Shown here one piece after another: positions 27,292-34,909 of a stretch of 64,000 bases of DNA. Numbering within the stretch: the first letter of the stretch is position 1; every line of letters starts with the position of its first letter. Where the stretch lies: positions 186,001 to 250,000 of the forward strand of contig JAILNS010000039.1 in assembly GCA_024691305.1 (NCBI GenBank), in the 5' to 3' direction. Source of the DNA: Lachnospiraceae bacterium. GTDB lineage: Bacteria > Bacillota > Clostridia > Lachnospirales > Lachnospiraceae. The translations under genes were made by a program, and so were the position numbers. Under the pieces are notes generated by a model. That model saw nothing but the letters and a program-made list of their open reading frames with translations, did no database searches and had not been told where the DNA came from.

Positions 27292-28962
27292 ATGGATAAA
27301 CTAAAACCAAAATTATTTTCCGTAATGAAGAATTACTCAGCTGCTCAGTTTGCAAAGGATGTTGTCGCGGGTGTTATAGTAGCCATAATCGCACTGCCTC
27401 TGTCTATAGCTTTGGCTATCGCTTCCGGAGTAGGCCCCGAAGCGGGAATCTATACTGCGATAATTGCAGGCTTTCTGGTCTCGTTTTTTGGAGGAAGCAG
27501 GGTTCAGATAGCAGGCCCAACGGCGGCTTTTGCGACCATAGTAGCGGGGATCGTAGCGACTGACGGTACTGAGGGTCTTATGGTCGCAACCATTATGGCA
27601 GGTATATTTCTTATCATAATGGGTTTTTTACGTTTCGGTAATCTGCTAAAATTCATTCCCTACACTATCACGACAGGCTTTACGGCCGGTATAGCGGTAA
27701 CTCTTTTCATCGGGCAGATCAAGGATTTTACGGGGATAGTGTATCAAAACGGTGAGAAACCGATAGATACCGGTGAAAAGATAGCGGCACTGCTGTCCAA
27801 TATTTCAACCGTTAATATTCAGGCTATACTTGTAGGCGTGCTCGCACTTGCGATACTGATCATATGGCCGATGTTTTTTAAGAAGATCCCGGGATCTTTG
27901 ATCGCCGTAATAGTCACTGCTACGATAGTTGAAGTTTTCAAACTTGATATAAATACCATAGGCAAGGCTTTTACCGATATAAAGGCAGGATTTCCGCCAT
28001 TTAGCCTTGACTTTTCCGCAATATCCTTCCAGATGATACATTCACAGCTTATAAATGCCGTGACCATAGCTCTTCTTGCAGGCATTGAGTCACTGCTTTC
28101 TGCCGTCGTGGCGGACAGCATGATAGGTTCCAAACATCGTTCCAATATGGAACTTATCGCACAGGGTATAGCCAATATCGGATCTGCCTGCTTTGGTGGG
28201 ATACCCGCTACCGGAGCGATAGCAAGGACTGCAGCCAATATCAAAAACGGAGGTCGGACACCGATAGCCGGAATGGTCCACTCAATATCGCTGGTAATTG
28301 TGGTGCTGTTCATGATGCCGCTTGCGAAACTCATTCCCATGCCATGTATAGCTGCAATTTTGTTTCAGGTGGCATATAACATGAGCGGGTGGAGAGGATT
28401 CGTCAAACTCTGTAAGTACTCTCCCAAGAGTGATATCCTCGTACTTATCACAACATTTGTGCTTACGGTAGTGTTTGACCTTGTAATAGCCATCGAAGTC
28501 GGAATTGTTCTTGCGGCACTTCTGTTTATGAAGAGGATGAGTGATGTGACGCAGGTCGAAGGCTGGAAGGAACCTGATGAGGAAAACGATCCCGACAGTA
28601 TACTGCTTAGGACTGTTCCGGATAAGACCGTAGTCTATGAGTTCTCAGGTCCGATGTTTTTTGCGGCAGCAGGCAAGATCCTTAGTATATCCTTTAAAAA
28701 GGACACCAAAGTTCTTATTATAAGAATGAGGAGCGTTAATGCGATCGATGCCACTGCGATGCATAATCTTGAACAGCTTTATGAAGACTGTCAGAACAGG
28801 GGGATCAGGATAGTTCTATCCCATGTGAACGAGCAGCCTCTTAATGTAATACAAAAGGCCGGCTTTGATAAGAAGATAGGGCAGGAAAACTTCTGTCCGC
28901 ATATAGATGATGCGCTTAAGAGAGCAGTGGAGATAACCGAAGAAGAAACCGGTGAAGGATGA
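27292..28962 (+). CDS. SulP family anion permease with STAS domain
   Basis: A 556-residue protein. The first 420 residues form the SulP membrane domain (VAGVIVAIIALPLSIALAIASGVGPEAGIYTAI; GGSRVQIAGPTAAF); the last 120 form a STAS domain (VIIRMRSVNAIDATAMHNLEQL). Members carry sulfate, bicarbonate or dicarboxylates, and the anion cannot be told from sequence. AAGGA precedes the ATG. The glycerate kinase gene overlaps its stop by 4 bp, so the transported anion might be linked to that substrate (inference). Confidence 0.92.
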   Translation: MDKLKPKLFSVMKNYSAAQFAKDVVAGVIVAIIALPLSIALAIASGVGPEAGIYTAIIAGFLVSFFGGSRVQIAGPTAAFATIVAGIVATDGTEGLMVATIMAGIFLIIMGFLRFGNLLKFIPYTITTGFTAGIAVTLFIGQIKDFTGIVYQNGEKPIDTGEKIAALLSNISTVNIQAILVGVLALAILIIWPMFFKKIPGSLIAVIVTATIVEVFKLDINTIGKAFTDIKAGFPPFSLDFSAISFQMIHSQLINAVTIALLAGIESLLSAVVADSMIGSKHRSNMELIAQGIANIGSACFGGIPATGAIARTAANIKNGGRTPIAGMVHSISLVIVVLFMMPLAKLIPMPCIAAILFQVAYNMSGWRGFVKLCKYSPKSDILVLITTFVLTVVFDLVIAIEVGIVLAALLFMKRMSDVTQVEGWKEPDEENDPDSILLRTVPDKTVVYEFSGPMFFAAAGKILSISFKKDTKVLIIRMRSVNAIDATAMHNLEQLYEDCQNRGIRIVLSHVNEQPLNVIQKAGFDKKIGQENFCPHIDDALKRAVEITEEETGEG

Positions 28963-30191
28963 ATACCAGATTAAGACAGGATGCAGATAAGATAACCGAA
29001 TATGCCATAAATGCAGTCTTGCCTGGAGAAGCCGTGCGACGTGCGCTTATAAACACAGACCTTGGAGAGAGTGTATATATAGTTGCAGTCGGCAAGGCCG
29101 GATTCAGTATGGCTAAGGCGGCGGCAGAACTTGTTTCTTACAAAAAAGGAATAGTTATAACTAAGTATGGTCATGTAAATGGCAAAATACGGGACTTTGA
29201 ATGCTTTGAAGCCGGCCATCCGGTTCCTGATGATAACGGAGTCTATGCTACCGGAAAAGTTCTTGAGCTTACGGAAGGCTTAACTGAAAACGATACTGTA
29301 TTATTTCTTTTGTCAGGAGGCGGAAGCGCATTGTTTGAAAAGCCGTTGGTAAGTCTGGAAGAATTACAGGATATCACAAAACAGCTTCTTGCCAGCGGGG
29401 CGGACATAAACGAGATAAATACCATCAGGAAGAGATTATCGGGTGTAAAGGGCGGCAGGTTTGCCGATAAGGTATATCCGGCTAAAATATTCAGCATTAT
29501 TCTGTCGGATATAGTTGGTGATCCCTTGGATATGATAGCTTCAGGTCCCACTGTCGCAGATACATCCACGACCGGGATGGCGCTAGATATCATACAAAGA
29601 TACGGAATAACCCTTTCACGGGAAGCTAAGATGCTTATGGACACTGAAACTCCTAAAGAAGTGACTAATAGCGAAAATCAAGTCATCGGCAGTGTCAGGG
29701 AATTGTGCAATGCAGCTGCCGTTTGCTGCAAGGAACTGGGATATGAGACCGTGTTTTTGTCAGACAGTGTATGTGCCGAAGCAAGAGAGGTTGGGAGCAT
29801 GCTTGGTGCGATAGCCCAAACCCATGCGGGAGACGGAAGAAAGCTCGCGTATATTTTGGGCGGAGAGACGGTGGTTCATATTAAGGGCACAGGCATGGGC
29901 GGACGTAATCAGGAAATAGCCTGCGGAGCAGCCGGGGGAATATCCGGTCTTGAAAACACGGCAGTGTTCAGCGTTGGGTCCGACGGTACCGATGGCCCCA
30001 CGGATGCGGCTGGCGGTTATGTTGATTCCGATACTTTAAATACTCTTGATAAGATGAAGGTTTCTTTTGAAGAGATGTTTGATAACAATGATTCTTATCA
30101 CATTTTGGAAAAGTGCGGCGGGCTTATCAAAACCGGCCCTACAGGCACAAATGTTAATGATTTTTCTGTAGTACTGATAGACCGGGGTTAA
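28959..30191 (+). CDS. type-2 glycerate kinase (GckA/TtuD, MOFRL family)
   Basis: A 410-residue protein. The N-terminal DUF4147 domain has AVGKAGFSMAKAA, EAGHPVPD and the nucleotide-associated LLSGGGSALFE; the C-terminal MOFRL domain has LGGETVVHIKGTGMGGRNQE and SVGSDGTDGPTDAAG. It phosphorylates D-glycerate to 2-phosphoglycerate, entering glycolysis. It is coupled by ATGA overlap to the SulP gene, and the MATE gene follows after 1 bp, making a three-gene operon. Confidence 0.9.
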   Translation: MNTRLRQDADKITEYAINAVLPGEAVRRALINTDLGESVYIVAVGKAGFSMAKAAAELVSYKKGIVITKYGHVNGKIRDFECFEAGHPVPDDNGVYATGKVLELTEGLTENDTVLFLLSGGGSALFEKPLVSLEELQDITKQLLASGADINEINTIRKRLSGVKGGRFADKVYPAKIFSIILSDIVGDPLDMIASGPTVADTSTTGMALDIIQRYGITLSREAKMLMDTETPKEVTNSENQVIGSVRELCNAAAVCCKELGYETVFLSDSVCAEAREVGSMLGAIAQTHAGDGRKLAYILGGETVVHIKGTGMGGRNQEIACGAAGGISGLENTAVFSVGSDGTDGPTDAAGGYVDSDTLNTLDKMKVSFEEMFDNNDSYHILEKCGGLIKTGPTGTNVNDFSVVLIDRG

Positions 30192-30192
30192 T

Positions 30193-31944
30193 ATGAATAA
30201 TAAATTGTTTTATAAACTTCTTCTGGTTCAGATAATGATCGCTGCCATGGGATCGATCAACTCGCTTGTAGACGGTATCATAGCGGGGCGTTTTGTGGAT
30301 TCCATGACCGTCGGTGTTATAGGTCTGTTCTATCCGATGGTATTTATCATGAGCGCGGTCGGAGCGGTGATTTCGGGCGGAAGTGCCGTACTTAGCGGAA
30401 GATATATAGGAAGCGGTGATCTTAAAAAGACAGGAGGGATCTTTTCATTAAGCATCGTGCTTGCTGTCATAGTAAGCTGCATACTGATCCTTATAGCAGT
30501 GATCTTTCCTGAAAGTATTGCTAAGTTTTGCGGTGCGGATGCAAGTCTGACCGAACCTCTTAAACTTTATATCATCGGTAATGCCATAGGGTTTTTGCCA
30601 CAGCTTTTGTCACAGCAGATCGCTTCTTTTTTGCAGCTTGAGAGACAGAGTAAGAGAAACTATATAGGCATTGCTTCGATGATAGTTTCCAATGTTACAC
30701 TCAATATCGTGTTTGTTGTTGTATTTAAAATGGGTGTATTCGGCCTTGCACTTTCGACGGCTCTTTGCAACTGGATATATTTTCTTGTTTTGGTACCGTA
30801 TTATTTTACCGACAAATGCCAGTTGAAATTCAGTCTTAAGAATATACTCTGGAGTGATCTGGGTGAATTGTTAAAGACCGGATTTCCCGGGGCATTCATA
30901 CTTTTTTGCTTATCACTAAGAGATCCTGTGATTAACAGGATCGTAATAGAACATGCAGGACAGGATGGAATCTCTGCAAAGGCGGCACTGTCCATGGTGG
31001 GTGGTATATTTACATCCGTGTGCTTAGGTACGGGGGCTGTCGTAAGGATGCTTGCAAGCGTATACCGTGGTGAAGAAGACAGAGATTCGTTAAGGAGTCT
31101 TATGAAACTGTGCTTTACTAAGATCCTTCTGATCGCATTTGCAACAGCAACTTTTATGGTGCTCGTATCGGGTATCATTGTCGGATGGTATTTTCCGGAT
31201 AAAAATACGGAAGTCTACAAACTGGCATATGAGTATTTCATTTTATATGCCGTGGCGACTCCTCTTATCATGATAGTTCAGATAGAGAATAATTATCTTC
31301 AGGCTATGGGACATAACATATGCGTGAATGTTATCTCTTTCATGGACGGATTTACCAATGTGGTCGTTCCCGCACTCATACTTGCACCTCTTTTTGGGGC
31401 TGTGGGTATCTGGTGGGCAACTCCGATCGGCAGTTTATTGTCCGCACTCATATATCCGGTATATGCAGTTATTTGCAGACGCGGTCTCCCTAAGGATAAG
31501 GACGAGTGGCTGATATTTGGAAACGGTTTCGGAGTTGAAGATAAAGACCGCCTTATAATGCATATTTCGGATAAGTCCGACGTTACGATGACCGCAGAGA
31601 AAGCTCAGGAATTCTGTATACAGCATGACATCAGCAGGAAGACGTCAATGTACTGCGCATTGTGTCTTGAGGAGATGACGAGAAATGTGGTGGATTTTGG
31701 ATTTAAAGAAGATGCGGGGAAACATTTTCTGGATTCGCGTATTGTCTATAAGGATGGCGAAGTAATGCTCAGGATAAAAGATGACTGTAAACCGTTTGAT
31801 CCGGTTGAAATGTATAAGCACTTAAATCCCGATACCCCCGATGTAAATATCGGAATAAAGATGGTCATGAGGATAGCGGGCGATGTGAGTTATCAGAACC
31901 TGCTTGGGCTTAATGTTCTTACGATATCTCTTAGGGATAAATAA
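30193..31944 (+). CDS. MATE-type efflux transporter fused to a RsbW-like HATPase domain
   Basis: A 583-residue protein. Residues 1-440 form a 12-helix MATE domain (VDGIIAGRFVDSMTVGVIGL start, two repeats). Residues about 450-583 form a soluble ATPase of the serine-kinase/anti-sigma type: N box LEEMTRNVVDFGF, D box IKDDCKPFDP and G box NIGIKMVMRIAGDVSYQNLLGLN. The usual D-x-G of the D box is changed to DDC. The reading frame is continuous across the junction, so this is one polypeptide. The fused domain may gate or report on transport. It is the third gene of the SulP/glycerate kinase operon. Confidence 0.85.
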   Translation: MNNKLFYKLLLVQIMIAAMGSINSLVDGIIAGRFVDSMTVGVIGLFYPMVFIMSAVGAVISGGSAVLSGRYIGSGDLKKTGGIFSLSIVLAVIVSCILILIAVIFPESIAKFCGADASLTEPLKLYIIGNAIGFLPQLLSQQIASFLQLERQSKRNYIGIASMIVSNVTLNIVFVVVFKMGVFGLALSTALCNWIYFLVLVPYYFTDKCQLKFSLKNILWSDLGELLKTGFPGAFILFCLSLRDPVINRIVIEHAGQDGISAKAALSMVGGIFTSVCLGTGAVVRMLASVYRGEEDRDSLRSLMKLCFTKILLIAFATATFMVLVSGIIVGWYFPDKNTEVYKLAYEYFILYAVATPLIMIVQIENNYLQAMGHNICVNVISFMDGFTNVVVPALILAPLFGAVGIWWATPIGSLLSALIYPVYAVICRRGLPKDKDEWLIFGNGFGVEDKDRLIMHISDKSDVTMTAEKAQEFCIQHDISRKTSMYCALCLEEMTRNVVDFGFKEDAGKHFLDSRIVYKDGEVMLRIKDDCKPFDPVEMYKHLNPDTPDVNIGIKMVMRIAGDVSYQNLLGLNVLTISLRDK

Positions 31945-32089
31945 AAAATGAAGACCACCGCCCACTTTGCAGTGATCCCCACTTTATCCTGAGATATCCA
32001 TATGCATTTATTCCTTTCTTAAATGTTTTCTATCTCTTACATTATATATCGGTAAAAATTTCTGATAATTAACAGCTTACTAATATTTG

Positions 32090-32576
32090 TACATTATATA
32101 TGATAAATATCCAGACTGGAACAGGGAGAATCCGTGCAGGTTGATAATTTACTCAAAATCCTTTTGGCTTTAGATCTTCTTACAAAGAGATAGAACAGTT
32201 CTACCGCAGGATGGTATTTAATTGCCTTGCAGTTAATCAGGATGATCATGTTAAAAATATTTCGTTTATTATGGATCGATCTGGTAAATGGACTCTTTCT
32301 CCGGCGTATGATATTACTTTTTCGTATAATCCTACGAATAAATGGCTTAGGGCACATCAGATGACGGTAAATGGAAAGACTCTGGGAATCGGCTTATCAG
32401 ATTTGTTGGAAGCTGGTGACAAAATGGGAATCAAGGGACGACGTTGCAAGGATATCATTAGTGAGGTTGAAACGGCAATTTCCGGATTCTCGGTAATTGC
32501 AGAGCAGGTTCATATAAAAGAAAAGACCTATGAATATATCAATTCTATTATTACAGAGAATAAGGTTTTACAATAG
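32090..32576 (+). pseudogene. hipA C-terminal remnant (frameshifted)
   Basis: Three frames read in series give HipA-like sequence: YPDWNRENP (from about 32108), then VQVDNLLKILLALDLLTK (from 32134), then KEIEQFYRRMVFNCLAVNQDDHVKN and LSPAYDITFSYNP onward (to 32576). The last segment includes the HipA catalytic Asp region NQDDHVKN and the following SPAYDIT motif. At least two frameshifts and loss of the N-terminal half show it is dead. No hipB partner is present. It lies next to a tRNA-Arg, consistent with decayed acquired DNA. Confidence 0.8.
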
Positions 32577-32614
32577 TATAGTCGGATATAGAAGATTAAG
32601 GTGTTTTGTACGAT

Positions 32615-32764
32615 ATGACTCTCCGTGACAGCGAAAAACCCAAAAACGAAAATCCCGCTGTTGAACCACATAACACACTCGCCATGCCGACAAACTTTAT
32701 TCGCAGAATGCTTGGATACTTTATTTTTGAAAAAAAGAAAACACCTGAAACCCAGTATTTATAA
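32615..32764 (+). other. possible 49-codon ORF, low support
   Basis: ATG at 32615 opens 49 codons starting MTLRDSEKPKNE, with an interior segment MPTNFIRRMLGYFIF, ending in the tRNA terminator hairpin on the opposite strand. Codon choice is not unlike its neighbours, but there is no ribosome binding site. It could be a remnant of the same acquired stretch as hipA. No family is recognised. Confidence 0.2.
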
Positions 32765-32773
32765 GGGCTTCAG
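32744..32773 (-). terminator. terminator after the tRNA-Arg
   Basis: On the minus strand, CCTGAAGCCC pairs with GGGTTTCAGG (10 bp with one G-T), followed by TGTTTTCTTTTTTT. It lies about 15 bp beyond the tRNA 3' end. Confidence 0.8.
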
Positions 32774-32787
32774 GCGCTTCATACCAG

Positions 32788-32861
32788 CGTGCGTGAGAGG
32801 ATTCGAACCCCCGACACCTTGGTCCGTAGCCAAGTGCTCTATCCAGCTGAGCTACACACAC
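32788..32861 (-). tRNA. tRNA-Arg (anticodon ACG)
   Basis: Read on the minus strand: acceptor GTGTGTG pairs with CACGCAC (one G-T), D arm TAGCTCAGCTGGATAGAGC, anticodon arm CTTGG-CTACGGA-CCAAG with anticodon ACG, and T loop TTCGAAT. The 74-nt gene lacks an encoded CCA. The T stem contains two G-T pairs, which is unusual but tolerable. Confidence 0.95.
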
Positions 32862-33032
32862 GTGTCGTTTTCACAACAACAGATATTGTAGGATAGAGAG
32901 GCACTTTTGTCAAGGCAAAACGGGGGTATAATATCATTCTTTTAAAAGAGCATCAAAACATATATAATTAAAAAGTGCGGTATAAAAATGCCGCGATTAA
33001 ACAATCAAGACAACTAATGCAGGAGGAGAGTA

Positions 33033-33671
33033 ATGAAGATAGCACTTATTAATGAAAACAGCCAGGCGGCTAAGAACGGTGTCATAGAGGCAGCACTTAA
33101 GAAAGTTGTTGAACCCATGGGACATGAGGTTGTAAATTACGGAATGTATACTGCAGAGGATGCTGTGCAGCTTACATATGTACAGATCGGAATTCTTGCA
33201 TCAGTCCTTCTTAATTCCGGTGCGGCAGATTATGTTATAACAGGCTGTGGTACGGGTGAAGGTGCAATGCTTGCATGTAATTCTTTTCCGGGTGTTATTT
33301 GCGGACATGTCGAGGATGCACTCGATGCCTATACTTTTGCACAGATCAATGACGGTAATACGATAGCTATTCCTTTTGCCAAAGGATTCGGCTGGGGCGG
33401 CGACTTAAACCTTGAGTATATCTTTGAGAAACTCTTCTGCGAAGAGAGCGGACAGGGCTATCCCAGGGAGCGTGCGGTTCCGGAAAAGAGAAATAAGAAG
33501 ATCCTTGATGAACTCAAAAAAGTAACATATCGTGACCTGTGTGATATTCTTCGCGAAGCCGACAGGGAGCTTGTTAAGGGAGCTTTGTCCGGAGAAAAGT
33601 TTGCGGAGTATTTCTATCCGGCATGCAAAGATGCACGTATAGCAGATACGGTCAAGGAGATACTTGCCTGA
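33033..33671 (+). CDS. RpiB/LacA/LacB-family sugar-acid isomerase (DhuI-like)
   Basis: A 212-residue protein with AGGAGGAG before the ATG. It has the RpiB family core (MKIALINENSQAAKNG, VITGCGTGEGAMLACN, GVICGHVEDALDAYTFAQINDGNTIAI) plus a C-terminal extension beyond the 150-residue ribose isomerases. This length matches DhuI, the RpiB-type isomerase of 4-deoxy-L-threo-5-hexosulose uronate, often found next to unsaturated glucuronyl hydrolases. A GH88 gene follows after 80 bp, which supports this reading, but a hairpin separates them. Confidence 0.75.
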   Translation: MKIALINENSQAAKNGVIEAALKKVVEPMGHEVVNYGMYTAEDAVQLTYVQIGILASVLLNSGAADYVITGCGTGEGAMLACNSFPGVICGHVEDALDAYTFAQINDGNTIAIPFAKGFGWGGDLNLEYIFEKLFCEESGQGYPRERAVPEKRNKKILDELKKVTYRDLCDILREADRELVKGALSGEKFAEYFYPACKDARIADTVKEILA

Positions 33672-33693
33672 TCATAACCAAAGCGTTTAGATT

Positions 33694-33739
33694 GAGCGGG
33701 GAGACGGATTCTTGAAGATCAGATCCCCGCTCTTTTTTT
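33694..33739 (+). terminator. terminator between the isomerase and GH88 genes
   Basis: GAGCGGGGA (33694-33702) pairs with TCCCCGCTC (33724-33732), followed by TTTTTTT. It separates the two genes into distinct transcripts or attenuates read-through. Confidence 0.85.
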
Positions 33740-33751
33740 ATAGAGGAGCAT

Positions 33752-34894
33752 ATGAAAGATTTAAAGACCATCGCAGAAAAAATAATAGAAAAAGAAAGGA
33801 AAGTCGCAAAAAGAAATGCCGATAAGATCCCGTATACTACCTCAACGCCTCACGTGTTTGATGACTGGTCGTCTGAGGATAAGATAAACTGGTGGACTAA
33901 CGGATTCTGGGGCGGAATGATGTGGCAGCTCTATAATGCGACCCATGAAGACATATTTAAAGAAATCGCGATCAGTGTTGAAGATAAGCTTGATCGTGTA
34001 CTGATGAGTCATATCGGTTTGGATCATGATAACGGATTTAAATGGCTTCCTACATCGGTGGCGCATTTCCGCCTGGACAATGATCACGAAGCATATAACA
34101 GAGCGATGCTCGCAGCCGGTAATCTGGCAGGAAGATTTAATGCCAATGGCTGTTTTATCCGCGCGTGGAACGATCCCGGAGATGGAAGTAAAAACACAAC
34201 AGGCTGGGCTATAATAGACTGCATGATGAATCTGCCTCTTCTGTACTGGGCTTCGGAAAAAACGAAGGATCCCAGGTTTAAGGCGATCGCTGTCGCGCAT
34301 GCTGATACCGCCATGAAGAATTTCGTTCGTGAGGATGGCTCGGTGAGACATATAGTGGAGTTTGATCCTGAAAACGGTGAATATGTACGTGACTACGGCG
34401 GACAGGGTATGGCGAGAGGATCTTCATGGACCAGAGGACAGTCATGGGCTCTGTATGGATTTACACTAAGCTATATCCATACCGGTAATGAAGATTATTT
34501 AAAAACTGCGATACGTATTGCGGACCGTTTTTATGAACGTATGCCCAAAGACAGGCTCATGCCCGTGGATTTTGACCAGCCCGCTGACAGCGCAAACTAT
34601 GACTCGACGGCGGCTGCGATAGCGGCCTGTGGATTTATCGCCCTTTCCGATGTATGTAAAAATATTGAGACGGATGTGAGTGGAAAATCCGGTACTTACC
34701 GTGAGGCGGCGGAGAGACTTATCGGTCTGATAGATGAATTTGACTGTGATTATGATCCGGATCATGATGAACTTCTTACCATGTGCAGTGCGGCATGGAG
34801 CGATGAGAAGCACAATTTCCCGATCATATACGGTGATTATTTCTATATAGAAGCCATATGGAAGCTGACGGGTAACGAATTGTTCATTTGGTAG
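33752..34894 (+). CDS. GH88 unsaturated glucuronyl hydrolase
   Basis: A 380-residue protein with the alpha6/alpha6 barrel pattern of GH88. The two acidic residues are placed at Asp93 (HDNGFKW) and Asp156 (WAIIDCMMNLPLLYWA), with the signature SSWTRGQSWALYGF after them. GH88 enzymes hydrate the 4,5 double bond of unsaturated uronic acid left at oligosaccharide ends by polysaccharide lyases, releasing 5-keto-4-deoxyuronate. There is no signal peptide, so it is cytoplasmic. The DUF2264 gene follows after 15 bp. Related GH105 rhamnogalacturonyl hydrolases are the main alternative. Confidence 0.88.
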   Translation: MKDLKTIAEKIIEKERKVAKRNADKIPYTTSTPHVFDDWSSEDKINWWTNGFWGGMMWQLYNATHEDIFKEIAISVEDKLDRVLMSHIGLDHDNGFKWLPTSVAHFRLDNDHEAYNRAMLAAGNLAGRFNANGCFIRAWNDPGDGSKNTTGWAIIDCMMNLPLLYWASEKTKDPRFKAIAVAHADTAMKNFVREDGSVRHIVEFDPENGEYVRDYGGQGMARGSSWTRGQSWALYGFTLSYIHTGNEDYLKTAIRIADRFYERMPKDRLMPVDFDQPADSANYDSTAAAIAACGFIALSDVCKNIETDVSGKSGTYREAAERLIGLIDEFDCDYDPDHDELLTMCSAAWSDEKHNFPIIYGDYFYIEAIWKLTGNELFIW

Positions 34895-34909
34895 TTTGGA
34901 GGTATTCAG

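Noticed and set aside
32625-32891. An 88-codon plus-strand frame over the tRNA-Arg
   Set aside because: It reads through the tRNA and its terminator in antisense, has no binding site, and is explained by the tRNA gene.
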